Assembly (NCBI GenBank): GCA_963576475.1
Contig: OY754974.1
Span: 4,554,747-4,618,746, forward strand
Direction: 5' to 3'
DNA length: 64,000 bases
From: Molanna angustata
Taxonomy: Eukaryota > Arthropoda > Insecta > Trichoptera > Molannidae
In this document: positions 10,126 through 20,019 of the stretch, piece after piece
How the letters are laid out: every line of letters starts with the position of its first letter
Position numbering within the stretch: the first letter of the stretch is position 1
Program-made: the position numbers and the translations under genes
Notes under the pieces: generated by a model
What the model was told of the DNA's origin: nothing
The model's database searches: none
The model's input: the letters and a program-made list of their open reading frames with translations, nothing else

Positions 10126-10449
10126 GCCGGGATGGTATGAATGTATTTCTTATATCTAATTACTTCTCGAGCAACTAACAGGTAATATTAAATGTTTCTT
10201 ACATACCTACATAGTTTCATACTTGATATTTGATGAGTGCAAATACTTTACTTATTACCACTTTATAAATTATTAAAAAAAAAACTTATAGTTTCAGGAG
10301 AGCACTCCTCCCAGTGATAGATAATGTAAATTACAACTAACAGTTACTTAAACTACACTTATTGATGGGAGAATGCTGTCTTGAAATTCGTAGTTTTTTT
10401 AATAATATTGCTTCTAATAACTACTAATAGGTATCTACTATGCCAAATA

Positions 10450-10640
10450 TTAATTTAACACGCACCCAATAACAAGACTTATGATATTTATTGTCTCACA
10501 GATCCAGACTAAGAACACAATTTGTTTTCAGTCTGGATCTGTGTCTTCACCGGCGGGAAAGTATTAAAAACTGTATTAAAACTTAATTATTTAAAACTGT
10601 GTCTCCACCGGTAATCGAACCTGGGGCCATTGGCACAGGT
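10450..10640 (-). mobile_element. tRNA-derived SINE type 1
   Basis: Reverse orientation copy of the SINE at 680-865. It has a B-box region (GGTTCGATTACCGG), GAGACACAG, the CAGTCTGGATCTGTGAGAC body (here with an internal duplication) and the end TTATTGGGTGCG. The A box is lost or strongly diverged. Confidence 0.65.
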
Positions 10641-11034
10641 GAACGTAAAATGTGTCCATATTCCAGCTTCCTATCCAATTTGAATCAATGTTTGTATTCT
10701 GTCTATATAAAATACAAACAAATTATTCACATAAAAAAATTGATGCCCAAAGTTTTGTCCAAAAAAAAAATACGTTCAATTTTATGTTTTGATATACGAG
10801 ACAAAAGGAAACAATATTGTGTACTAAAAATACCTGAAGTCTGTCTTTTACGATCAATTTCTTTCGTTATTATTTTTCTTATAGAAAACTTTCTTAAATT
10901 AAATTCACAATAAATTATGACTGTAAATAAAACAGTACGTTAAATTGTTTACAAAACGGGTTTATAACATTTTATTACTTCTGCTTCAACGATGTTTTCA
11001 AAAGTGTGTTTTTATTGCGCTGATTTTTATGTCT

Positions 11035-11190
11035 GCCAGTATATAAAATTATTATACACTGCGGACCCGACAGACGTTGTCCTGCCCGAACTTTGGCTTT
11101 CCTGCTATTTCATCAAAATCGTTACAGTTGTTTAGGAGTTCAGTGATATACATGCGTACAGAAGAATTAAATATAAAGATATTAATGAAA
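11035..11190 (-). mobile_element. Helitron-like or SINE-like 3' module fragment
   Basis: On the minus strand it reads ATATCACTGAACTCCTAAAC, then CGATTTTGATGAAAT and GGACAACGTCTGTCGGGTCC. This resembles the ends of the candidate Helitron at 13930-14591 (GATTTTGATGAAATTTT; AACAACGTCTTCCCGGGCCC). Boundaries are unclear. Confidence 0.4.
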
Positions 11191-11244
11191 CTCTTGTTTC
11201 GCATTTAATTGCATATCTGAAAATTCATACTGTTTTCATAAAAC

Positions 11245-11755
11245 CAGGTATACATTTTTTGACAAGTTTTTTTATATTTTTCCACAGATACAATTTTCAA
11301 ATCTATACCATCCAGGCACTGACTCAAATACAGAGTAATAATATCATCAAAATCAGTTTCAGTGCCGGCAACCCGACGTTTATTAAATAAGAATGCATGA
11401 ATTAAAAAATATATTTTTCGTTCCCCGTCTCACTAGGAAAACCTGTTCTGAGACGGGTCACTAATTAAATTATTGTTTAAAATATGTTATATATTTTCCA
11501 GTTAATCGGTCCAGTTGTTTAGGAGTTCAGTGACATACACACGTACACAAGAATTAAATATAAGGTATACATTTTTTGACAAGTTTTTTTTATATTTTTC
11601 ATTTCCACTGATACAATTTTCAGTTCGATTTTCAAATCTAAACCATCTAGACACTGACTCAAATATATAGTAAAAATATCATCAAAATCGGTCCAGTCGT
11701 TCAGTGACATACACACGTACAAAATAATTATATAGGTACATAAAGATAGATAGGA
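11245..11755. repeat. Direct duplication interrupted by repeat family B
   Basis: Two similar stretches (about 11250-11355 and 11568-11690) both begin GGTATACATTTTTTGACAAG and end near ATCATCAAAATC. The first is split from its continuation (CGGTCCAGTTG) by family B at 11356-11503. The ends resemble the ATTTTGATGATAT and GTGTATGTCACTGAA modules of 11035-11190. Confidence 0.55.
11356..11503 (-). repeat. Dispersed repeat family B, nested
   Basis: This block of about 148 bp is colinear with 42023-42172 in the opposite orientation. Shared strings include AACTGGAAAATATATAA, AGAACAGGTTTTCCTAGTGA, ACGGGGAACGAAAAATATAT and AACGTCGGGTTGCCGGCACT. It interrupts the flanking duplication, so it inserted later. 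Its class is unknown. Confidence 0.65.
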
Positions 11756-11859
11756 GAGTAGGGTTGTCTTGCAAAGGCGCTAGGTACTTTCAACAAAATC
11801 TCAAAAAAATAATTGTTTTAATTTTGTGTAATATGTATTTATATATTCTGAGAGGACAT

Positions 11860-11990
11860 CATCTTCTTCAGCCTACTTCCGTCCACTTCTGAACGTAGAT
11901 CTCCTCCATTTGTCTCCATCTCGTCCTATCCAGTGCAGTCTGCATCTAGGATTTGCCAGAATATCATCCCTCCATCTCAACTCTGTTAAT
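11860..11990 (-). pseudogene. LINE ORF2 C-terminal tail fragment
   Basis: The minus strand encodes, in one frame, a tail ending TALDRTRWRQMEEIYVQKWT and EVG, then a stop. This is the common form of an arthropod non-LTR retrotransposon C terminus. The upstream part is frame-shifted. Nothing of the polymerase core is present. Confidence 0.6.
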
Positions 11991-12239
11991 AATAAAAAAA
12001 TAAATTATAACAATATTAATAAATTTACTCAAATGTAGGTATATGTTATTGATATAGATGTACGGAAGGATATTATAGAAGGAATATTCAGGAAATATTT
12101 GACAAATCAAGTTTTTATTGAAATTTTTAAATTAATTCAAAAATAATATCCTATTTCACAGAAACGCCATAAAATTTTAACAGTGAATTGAAAAGTTTAG
12201 GATCCATTTTAAAACTAGATATAGGTATACGGCTATAAT

Positions 12240-12385
12240 TTTCGCCAAACATCTTGAACGAGCCTCCGGTAACGCAGAGTGTAAATTTATGTCTTTTTGC
12301 TTCGTTGGTTTACGTGTAAATCGCCCCTCCCTCTCGCCTAAAAGTTCAAGATATTTGGCGTCTACTACTATTTTAAACCAGCTCA
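12240..12385 (-). repeat. Foldback repeat family C
   Basis: The ends CGCCAAACATCTTGAAC and GTTCAAGATATTTGGCG are inverted copies. The interior (ACGTAAACCAACGAAGC) is shared with 41059-41195. Short overlapping reading frames are not conserved between the two copies, so it is treated as non-coding. Confidence 0.6.
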
Positions 12386-12389
12386 CGAG

Positions 12390-12815
12390 AGACGTAGTAG
12401 TCAAAAATAACTAAAACTCTTGAAAAATACAATGTATTCACTGCAATCAACTTATAATACATATCGGCACAATATTAAAAAAGTTGAAAAGGTGCCAAGG
12501 AGTAACAGTTTGAGAACCAATGCGGTACATACCTACCTACCTATATAATGCAATATTAAGTGCGGCAGCTCTCAATAAATGTCAAAATTCTTTCACTTAA
12601 GCTGAAATTTATTATAGGGAATAATGGTCAAATTCATAATATTTTAAAATCCATTACTGACCATTTTTCATAATGAAAATTATAACTGAACTGAACGTTA
12701 TGCGTCATTCTCATCAGTTTATTATAAATTTAATACGATTTTGTATAATAATATCGTTGATCGTTGTAGTAAAAGCTGCTGGATTCATGGGTTCGATTCC
12801 CAGCAGAGGAGTAAT
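12390..12815 (+). mobile_element. Spacer ending in a tRNA-like SINE fragment
   Basis: Most of this stretch is unassigned AT-rich DNA. At about 12772-12815 there is a tRNA-like T arm with a good B box (GGGTTCGATTCCCAGC) but no matching acceptor stem or A box, so it is a SINE remnant rather than a tRNA gene. Confidence 0.4.
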
Positions 12816-12982
12816 TTATATTAAACGCAAATTTGCTCTTCTGGACTGGAAACTCTGGTTAGTTGAATAAATTTCCATTAGTCAACAAACGTGACACTTG
12901 CACAAGATAAACACGCTTTTTATCATTAATAGTATTTTTTTACTCTTTATGTTCATACTTCATATTATCATCACCGCTTAAT

Positions 12983-13100
12983 CCACAATGTGGAGTAACC
13001 AGCAACAGGCACGCGGATGCTCACATAGTTTTAAAAGGAAGCACAACACATGCGTGTATCACCAAACACCAGTGTCGTCCAACCTAAAAAGTAGTTTATT
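12983..13100 (-). repeat. Dispersed repeat family G
   Basis: Reverse copy of the family described at 10013-10125. It has CCACAATGTGGAGTAACCAG, GCAACAGGCACGCGGATGC and CACCAGTGTCGTCCAACCTA. Confidence 0.6.
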
Positions 13101-13324
13101 CAGAATGGGTGGAGAACCTCATCACTAAACTATGATAGAAGTTATTTTGCCCATTTTATTTTCCGATTACCTGGGTCTTAAGGGACACCCGAAAACGATG
13201 ATAATAGAAAATAGTAGAAGCATTACTTTAAGCCGGTACCCCGCAGCACAAAGCCTTTATGAAAATTGTAAATTCATATATTTTTTTTTGTTTAGTAAGA
13301 AGTTCAAATAATAACCTATGTGTA

Positions 13325-13435
13325 TAGTATAATGATGTATGGATATGAGTGAGGCGATGGATGTATACCGGTACAAAAGTGTATTGCGCTTGGTTCTCTC
13401 TGTCTACACCAACAGCAGAAAGCAAATATTGATGT
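13325..13435 (+). pseudogene. LINE tail fragment
   Basis: A frame reading MDMSEAMDVYRYKS and then VLRLVLSVYT resembles the VDEAMNVCQDRK / WRSVLSAY tail of the LINE clade common in this window. It is short and weak. Confidence 0.4.
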
Positions 13436-13439
13436 CATC

Positions 13440-13735
13440 TGGGAATATCTTTTAGCCTACAAATACAGTAGGTAGGTACTTATAATATATTAGATGATAA
13501 AATATTTAATATAAAATCACGCCATTAACATGGTTACGTACGGAACACCAGCATTTAGGATATGGGTGCATTATATTCTTCTGAAGATGTGCACTACGTA
13601 GCGTTGGGGAGGGTTTGCAATCTGCTCAAGAAAATTCTAATTCGGATTTTAAAAAGACCCGGGTTGTAAGAAGGTGAAAACATAGAATTAGTTCAGGATT
13701 TCGTTCGCATTGTTGGGTCATCCTTTTCTCAGATG
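13440..13735. other. Unassigned spacer
   Basis: No reading frame, repeat or structured element was recognised. Confidence 0.4.
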
Positions 13736-13739
13736 AACC

Positions 13740-13860
13740 TCCCCTTCCATCCCATTCCGCTTTGTAAAACTTATTATTTTCTTTGTCATGCATTCTTCAT
13801 TCATTCTTTCTATGTGGCCAAACTTCTCATCTAACTACAGTCCACCTTATTGTATTATCA
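13740..13860 (-). pseudogene. LINE tail fragment
   Basis: The minus strand encodes KFGHIERMNEECMTKKIIS, matching the conserved WFGHVERMNDDRLTKKVYK segment of the LINE tail seen in the 55-64 kb array. It is frame-broken afterwards. Confidence 0.6.
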
Positions 13861-13929
13861 AATAAAAACCCTTATAACTCCGTTCATAAATCTAAATGGC
13901 CTCAAGCAAAAATAGAACACCATTATTTA

Positions 13930-14591
13930 TCCTAATATATAAAAATGTGTGTCACAATGTTCGTTCACGCTAATCTTCGAAACCGACCGACTGATTTTGA
14001 TGAAATTTTATCAATTTGTACAGTTGGTTCCGGATTGAAACATAGGATAGTTTTGGACCTGATGAAAATATTTTCTTTTTTACTAACGATTTTTTTAGAT
14101 TTCTCATCCAAAAATCACAAATTTAGACATTCCTACATTCACCAAAGAATTTTTTATGAGGAAAAATGTAGTGATTAATTTTTAAAGTATGTTATCTTTC
14201 AAAAGATGGCGGTGTGATTAAAACCATTGACATTGTATAACGGATCTAGAGTTCGAAAAAAAATATAAAATACTGTATTAAAATGAGTTCTATATAAAAC
14301 GCGATCTACACAGAAGGCGTTCTATGGAAGGACAATACATAAAATGAGGTCTATATAAAATGCGATCTACATAGAAGGCGGTATATGTCAGGAGAATACA
14401 TAAATTGAGGTACATATATATAAAATGCGATCTACATAGAAGGCGGTCTATGGCAGAACAATACATAAAATGAGGTCTATATACATAAAATACGATCTAC
14501 ATAGAAGGCGGTCTATGGCAGAACAATATATGAAATGAGGTTTATATTGAATGCGATCTGTGGCAGAACAACGTCTTCCCGGGCCCACTAG
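13930..14591 (+). mobile_element. Candidate non-autonomous Helitron
   Basis: The left end is TCCTAATATATAAAAATG preceded by A. The right end is a GC-rich stretch (CTTCCCGGGCCCA) followed by CTAG and then T. That matches the Helitron rule of 5'-TC, 3'-CTRR and insertion between A and T without target duplication. The head (GATTTTGATGAAATTTT) is of a type frequent in lepidopteran repeats. The middle is a tandem array (separate entry). No Rep/helicase gene is present. The GC-rich end does not form an obvious long hairpin, which lowers confidence. Confidence 0.5.
14280..14560. repeat. 61-65-bp tandem repeat
   Basis: Four to five head-to-tail copies of a unit with GATCTACATAGAAGGCGGTC and GACAATACATAAAATGAGGT-like segments. 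The unit length varies through small TATATA insertions. It lies inside the candidate Helitron. Confidence 0.8.
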
Positions 14592-15195
14592 TTATAAAAT
14601 GAAATATCATTAAATTAATAAATCATTAGTTAAAATAGTTAATTATAAAAGATTTAATCCTATATACATTATGGTTATTGTACACGTCTGTGTATTATTA
14701 AAACGGTAGATATAAATTAATAATCACCTAATATGAGTGATAATTTGGTTATTATTTATTTATCTAAGTTATGTTAATATTTCGGGGTCAGCACAATATA
14801 AAATATTGCAAATGTTTGAAGGCAATATTAAAAATGGTCGCTATAAATCATAAGCCCGCTTGTTCCAATACAAAACTGATAATTAAAAACGAAATGTATA
14901 TTTGGATACAAAGTCAGCAAATGAATTCTTAACAGACGATTCAGATAGCTAACGGTCCAAGTCGAAAAATAACAATCTATATTATTTTTGAGTTAATCTA
15001 CGAGAATGAAAAGGTGTCATTTAGCTCAAGAAATGATAACTAAATGTATGAAAGTGACAGTTGTCACGTGACCGGCAACTGTCACTTTTATACATTGAGC
15101 TAACTTTTCTTTTTTCTTTTCTTGAGCTAAATGACATGTCTAGGAGGGCTGGTCCCGATTTCCTCTTCTTGTCGTTTTTTTTTGTTTTATTTGGT
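14592..15195. other. Unassigned AT-rich spacer
   Basis: I recognise no gene. Two partly complementary stretches near 15010-15135 (CTCAAGAAA, GTGACAGTTG, CAACTGTCAC, CTTGAGCTAAATGACA) form an imperfect inverted repeat. Confidence 0.4.
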
Positions 15196-15199
15196 TTTA

Positions 15200-15305
15200 T
15201 TTTTTCATCATCATCATCACTGGCGCTAGAGTCCCTGGTTTCCTCCAAAAATCGTCTCCATTCCTTCCTATCGACTGCCAGTCTTCTCTTATTTATCAGG
15301 TCCAT
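15200..15305 (-). pseudogene. LINE tail fragment
   Basis: The minus strand encodes LAVDRKEWRRFLEETRDSSA followed by an acidic run. This resembles the C terminus of the fragment at 38456-38767 (MDRVQWRRFLEKAKA, then acidic residues). Only the extreme C terminus survives. Confidence 0.55.
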
Positions 15306-15412
15306 GATTTTAATTTTAATGTTGCTGTAATATATTTATATATTTTTCTTCGCAATCAATCTCTCTGCTGATGTAGGTAGGTACATATTATAATGTTGTC
15401 ATACTTTCTAAT

Positions 15413-15665
15413 TTAGTTGGTTGGGTGAAATTAATAATTAAAAAAAAATTGGCACTAAGTCCGTCAGTGCGTAATATATTTGTTTAAATTATGTACAAAA
15501 AGATAAATAGATATTTAAAGATTCAGATGGTGGGAATTTCATAGGTTTTTGGTTGTTCGATATCTATAGTTGACTGGAAGAAATTGCCTCCAGACAATAA
15601 GTCCGCAATTTGTACTATGTTATTTTATGTATGTACAAAGAAGTGTTTTATAAATAAATAAATAA
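15413..15665 (+). mobile_element. Two LINE 3' UTR/tail remnants
   Basis: Stretches at about 15413-15510 and 15570-15665 share the pattern TGGTTGG/TGACTGGAAGAAATTGCC, then AATAAGTCCGC, then a TTATGTA...AAATAAATAAATA tail. Similar ends are at 16530-16630 and 36075-36153. They are 5'-truncated retrocopies with no coding part. Confidence 0.5.
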
Positions 15666-15742
15666 AATAGTTGATTCTTTGTAAAAAAATATTTTTATTA
15701 TTATTTTTTTTCGTTGCATTTCGCTTTCAAGTGACTGAATAT

Positions 15743-16325
15743 AAAATGAATCGAATATATTTTTATTATTGCATATGCGCAAACATTGGATTTTTTTCCC
15801 TGTCGGGAGTCAATGTTTGCGCATATGCAATAATAAAAATATATTCGATTACTTACACATTGGCACAAGTAGGTAAATAAGACAAAAATGACCTTATAAG
15901 TCTGGCGCAATTCAGGGGTGACTTCTATGCGAAAAATGCATTGTCACCTCACATATAAGAATTGTAGCTTTCATTATTTACAAAAAACCAATTCTCTCAA
16001 TAGATGGCGTTACAACAAAATAAATAAAAAATAATAATATTGTTGTTCATAATTTCACCCATAGATGGCTGTAGTAAAAATTCCTTATTTTCAAGCGAAA
16101 AGAATTTCAGTATTACAATATATAGAAGTTTCAAAATTGAATTGATAGGGATCTCATTAAAAAGGCATAATTGGTGATCGTTGCGCAAGCGCATAAAGTG
16201 ATCACGTAAACCAGCCGATGACAGGTCGTAAGCCCTGTAGGTGCCTTGATTTCCCGGTTCTCCTACAATAAATATTCCAACTTCGTCTCTATTGAGATAA
16301 TTAAAAATCTGTTAAAAAATAAAAT
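15743..16325 (-). repeat. Dispersed repeat family A, long copy with terminal palindrome
   Basis: This near full-length copy is in reverse orientation and is colinear with 30310-30850. It begins with a palindrome at 15743-15846: ATATGCGCAAACATTGGATT, an interior CCCTGTCGGGAGTC, and the complementary GTTTGCGCATATGCAATAAT. It ends with CCAACTTCGTCTCTATTGAG. A 65-residue frame occurs in both long copies, but it has no recognisable domain. Confidence 0.75.
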
Positions 16326-16529
16326 GAATGTTATTAGATATTAAAAATGAGATGTGTCAAATATTGGGATAGAAGTTATAATCATCGTGACTCGCGTGAG
16401 TAAGTTTCATTATATTTTGTTTATACTAGCTTATTCGGAATTCATTTAAAAATTCATAGTGTTCATATAATAAATTGTTGATGTACCTACATACACAATT
16501 TCGTCATACATTGTGTAATCTGGTTGGTT

Positions 16530-16630
16530 GAATAAAAATTGCCTAATAACAATAAGCCTGCCAATGTATAATATATTTGTTTATATTATGTACAGAAAGA
16601 TAAATAAATTCTTATTGCATTGTATTCTTT
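16530..16630 (+). mobile_element. LINE 3' tail remnant
   Basis: GGTTGGTTGAATAAAAATTGCC, then CAATAAGCCTGCC and TTATGTACAGAAAGATAAAT resemble the 3' ends at 15413-15665. Non-coding. Confidence 0.45.
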
Positions 16631-16639
16631 CCTAAATCT

Positions 16640-18585
16640 TTTCTATCTTTGTATTTCTCTGCCATAGTGTTATTGGCAAACAACTTGAGAAATCACGTGG
16701 AATGCGCAGAGCAGATTTTTTGTTTGGTTTGTATCTATGCGTCCGTCTCTTAATCCCAATTTTTTCTCAAGTTATTTGCCTATATTCATATCATCGATTG
16801 ATAAAAAAATGTTTTTTTTTTATTCTTCAAAATTGTTGATATTTATCCCGTTATATCTGTTATTCTACTTGCTGTATTAATTACAATAAATTATCTAGTA
16901 ACAATTATTTTAATCAATTAAAGTAATCAAATGGAAATAAAAGTTTTTTTTAAATTAGACTTGTGTCCGTGTTGTTTTAAGTCAACAAAATATAATTGGT
17001 GGTGGTGTGTTTTACGTTAGTAGTGTCCCATATCCTCCCATAACCGATACATCATCTGCTATACAGAGTCAGTCTCAGAGACCATAGTCTCGCTATTAAG
17101 TATTATGTAGCTTTACTTGCCTGAGCCCATACCTCGCTAAAAGTGAACGCCTAATGTGGGTGGATGGAATTCTTGTATGGGCGATGGATACGTCATGACT
17201 ACATTTACGATCAAATAACATCAGACGTATTGACAGTAATATTGTCAATCACCATCACGCGGTGTTCCATACTCATAATAATCTGAATTTAGATCGCGCG
17301 TAAAATTGATATCAATACAAAACGATTTAATACACAATAAAAATCAAAGTATCACCTTCATATATGTAGGTACATATAATGTAAACTGTCCCAACAAGCA
17401 CTAAAACATATTCTTTTAAAGCGACTAGAAGAATTGGTTAGGGAAATAATCCTATTTCAATCTTCCGGTTCATTCCCAGTTTCCTTACTAATATTATAGT
17501 CTCATTCCTTGAACCTGATAAATGTTCTCTTCATGGTATTATATATAAACATATTTATTTAATTTAGTGAAACATTTTTAAACATCATTAAATTTACAAT
17601 ACATATACAAAATATAAAACAATCAAAATATATAGAAAAAAATGCACAGTAAGAAAAAACACATTTCCCTTTACCAGAGTGCAAGCACTTACGTGTAAAG
17701 GATAATTGGCGTATTTCTTTTCTAAGTGTGTAACTACAATATTATTTCCAAATAAAATAAAAATAAACATATTAAAGTGATACTGTACTGATAATTTTAT
17801 CTATATGCTATAAAACAAATCTCTTTAACGACCCTTGCACTTGTTGACTATAATATGTGCTTTATAATGTTGACTCGACTCTACTTTAATTGACTTCACA
17901 ATAGTTATGGTGTCCAGAATGAGTAGAGTATGAGGTATGCATGAAGCTTTGAATTAATCCATAACACAACATTCAAGAACTGTGTCAAAATATGCCATCA
18001 GATCGAAGACACCTTCGCCATAGACGCCAATAATGCGGCTAATCATTGTCGTGATTTAAGTGTAAACGGACATATTGAAGAATAAATTACCTTTTCTTCC
18101 CCGTTCTGTTTATGAGGACTAATAAGATCACATATAGAACAAAAGAAGAATCCAGAGAACTCTAAAACCTTACAGACACTGCACTAAAAGAGCAAAAAAG
18201 AGTTTGTTATGAGGAAACAGCTGCACATCGTTTACTGAAAGTGGAAATAGAGTGAACCGATTTTTTAAAAAATGTCTTGAAAGCTCTAAAGTGTCTCTTC
18301 GTGGCTTAATAAATTATTTTAGGATGTTTTGTAAATGGCAATATTTTTTCTATAAAACTGTTTTTTTTATTGTTTTATATTGATGACTATTAACAAAAAT
18401 TAACATTGATGATCGTCTGTGGTGGTCTTTATCGGTTTACCGAGTAATTTCATTACCCATCTTATATCAATATCGTCTATTGTTACATGATCTAACTCAT
18501 CAAGTCGACTTGTAATCCAATGGATATGTATAGGTGTTGGTTTAGATTACTACACACAGTTCTTTTGTCTCCTTATAAATAAATA
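16640..18585. other. Intergenic sequence, nothing recognised
   Basis: No ORF with recognisable domains, no tandem repeat and no TIR pair was seen. A TTTACGTT..TGTAAAGG patch at 17570-17720 resembles 7740-7870 in general composition only. Confidence 0.4.
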
Positions 18586-19027
18586 TATTTAAGCGTTAAT
18601 CTAGTGAAATATATGAAGTGCGAAGTATAAATCGGTGTAACTTTTAGTGCTGTTTCATTATTTACAAGTGATGTTGAAAAGAGGCTCGGAATAAAAAAGT
18701 TATCACTGAAAAACAATATCATATGACATTTCTACATATGCTGCTTAAACACTGCATCAAACGGAAAAGTAATACCACTATTAGAATCGCCGTTTCAAAT
18801 TCAACATAAAACCTTGCGACAACGCTACTCCAAAGTGCATAATTATAAAAATAACTTAGTGTATAATAATCCTACAAAAAGTGCTACCTACAACAAAGTT
18901 TATTAATATTGACAGTTGATAGTGTAATACATATTGCCGCTATTAAGGAGTAAAGCATTACACAAACTGGTATTTATATAATATTACATTATTTTCATTG
19001 GTCATTGTTTAACTGTTGCTTCTTAAC

Positions 19028-19969
19028 ATGAATTGCTACACCTGTGTTAAAGACATAAAAAGTGACGATGCTATCATATGTTCGAAATGCCAAAGCAAGT
19101 TCCATTATTTATGTGTGGGATTCAGCGAAAGTAATTTTAAACAAATGCTGAGGATGAACAAACTTAAATGGAAGTGTCAAAAGTGTAAAATTGTTACTCC
19201 AAAAAAGGCTGATATATCTGAATCTGAGACTGTTTCTGGTATCAATGTCATTAAGCTATTGAATTCTGTACAAAATGAACTGATTGAAATGAGGAAGTCC
19301 TTTGATAACATGCTAGAGAAGCAGAGAGAGGAATTAATGGATTTAAAGAAAAAAATGGAAACCTGTACGAATAATTTAGTTGAATCCAACAAAAAATCTG
19401 ATATGTGGGAAAATAACTTCTTGGAGATCCAAGCCAAACAGGAAAAAACAGAATCCAAAATTGAAACCCTCCAAAAAGAGAACAGAGTTCTCAAACAAAC
19501 TATTAACAAACTAGAACAAACATCCATGGCCTCATCAGTAGAAATTCAAGGACTCCCATTTAATGACAAACATGATTTGCAACCGATGCTAAAATCCCTT
19601 TTTAAGCATATTGATTGTGAAGACATACTAAAAAACGAGTCTATTGAGACATCTTTATATACGCACTCTCAAAAAAAAATCGTCACCATTAAATTCAGTT
19701 CAAAGGAAGTAAAAGATAGAGTCTTGTTATATAAAAAAAATAATGGAAATTTCACGGCTCTAGACATCGGCTGCTGCAAGGCAATTGGAAACGTTTACAT
19801 CAACGAAAAACTCACTACATTTAATAAACACCTCCTTTGGTTGGCTAAATCAACTAAGGCTCATGGATATAAGTACATCTGGACCAGATATGGAAATATC
19901 TACATAAAGAAGAGTGAAGACTCCAATGTGATAGTGGTCAGAGACGTCGGTGATATCCCGACTCGATAA
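19028..19969 (+). CDS. LINE ORF1 protein (PHD-type zinc finger, coiled coil)
   Basis: The protein of 313 residues would coat the element's RNA as part of the retrotransposition particle. The N terminus has a PHD-like C4HC3 zinc finger: C3, C6, C18, C21, H26, C29, C50, C53. A Lys/Glu-rich coiled coil follows at about residues 75-165 (many heptad-like MEKQREELMDLKKKME segments). A C-terminal globular region runs from about 167, including IWTRYGNIYIKK and ending VVRDVGDIPTR. I take the ATG at 19028; the frame stays open four codons upstream without another ATG. It lies 50 bp before ORF2 in a different frame. Such PHD-containing ORF1 proteins are known in insect CR1/Jockey-like elements. No break is visible. 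Confidence 0.82.
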   Translation: MNCYTCVKDIKSDDAIICSKCQSKFHYLCVGFSESNFKQMLRMNKLKWKCQKCKIVTPKKADISESETVSGINVIKLLNSVQNELIEMRKSFDNMLEKQREELMDLKKKMETCTNNLVESNKKSDMWENNFLEIQAKQEKTESKIETLQKENRVLKQTINKLEQTSMASSVEIQGLPFNDKHDLQPMLKSLFKHIDCEDILKNESIETSLYTHSQKKIVTIKFSSKEVKDRVLLYKKNNGNFTALDIGCCKAIGNVYINEKLTTFNKHLLWLAKSTKAHGYKYIWTRYGNIYIKKSEDSNVIVVRDVGDIPTR

Positions 19970-20019
19970 CAGTATGAACATCACCAAAAGGAAGCCCAAC
20001 TATTCACGATGACCAGGAT

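Noticed and set aside
12772..12815. tRNA gene at the GGGTTCGATTCCC motif
   Set aside because: Only the T arm is convincing; no A box or acceptor stem.
15997..16194. 65-residue protein encoded by family A (also at 30431-30628)
   Set aside because: Conserved only between two nearly identical repeat copies, with no domain; other family A copies destroy the frame.
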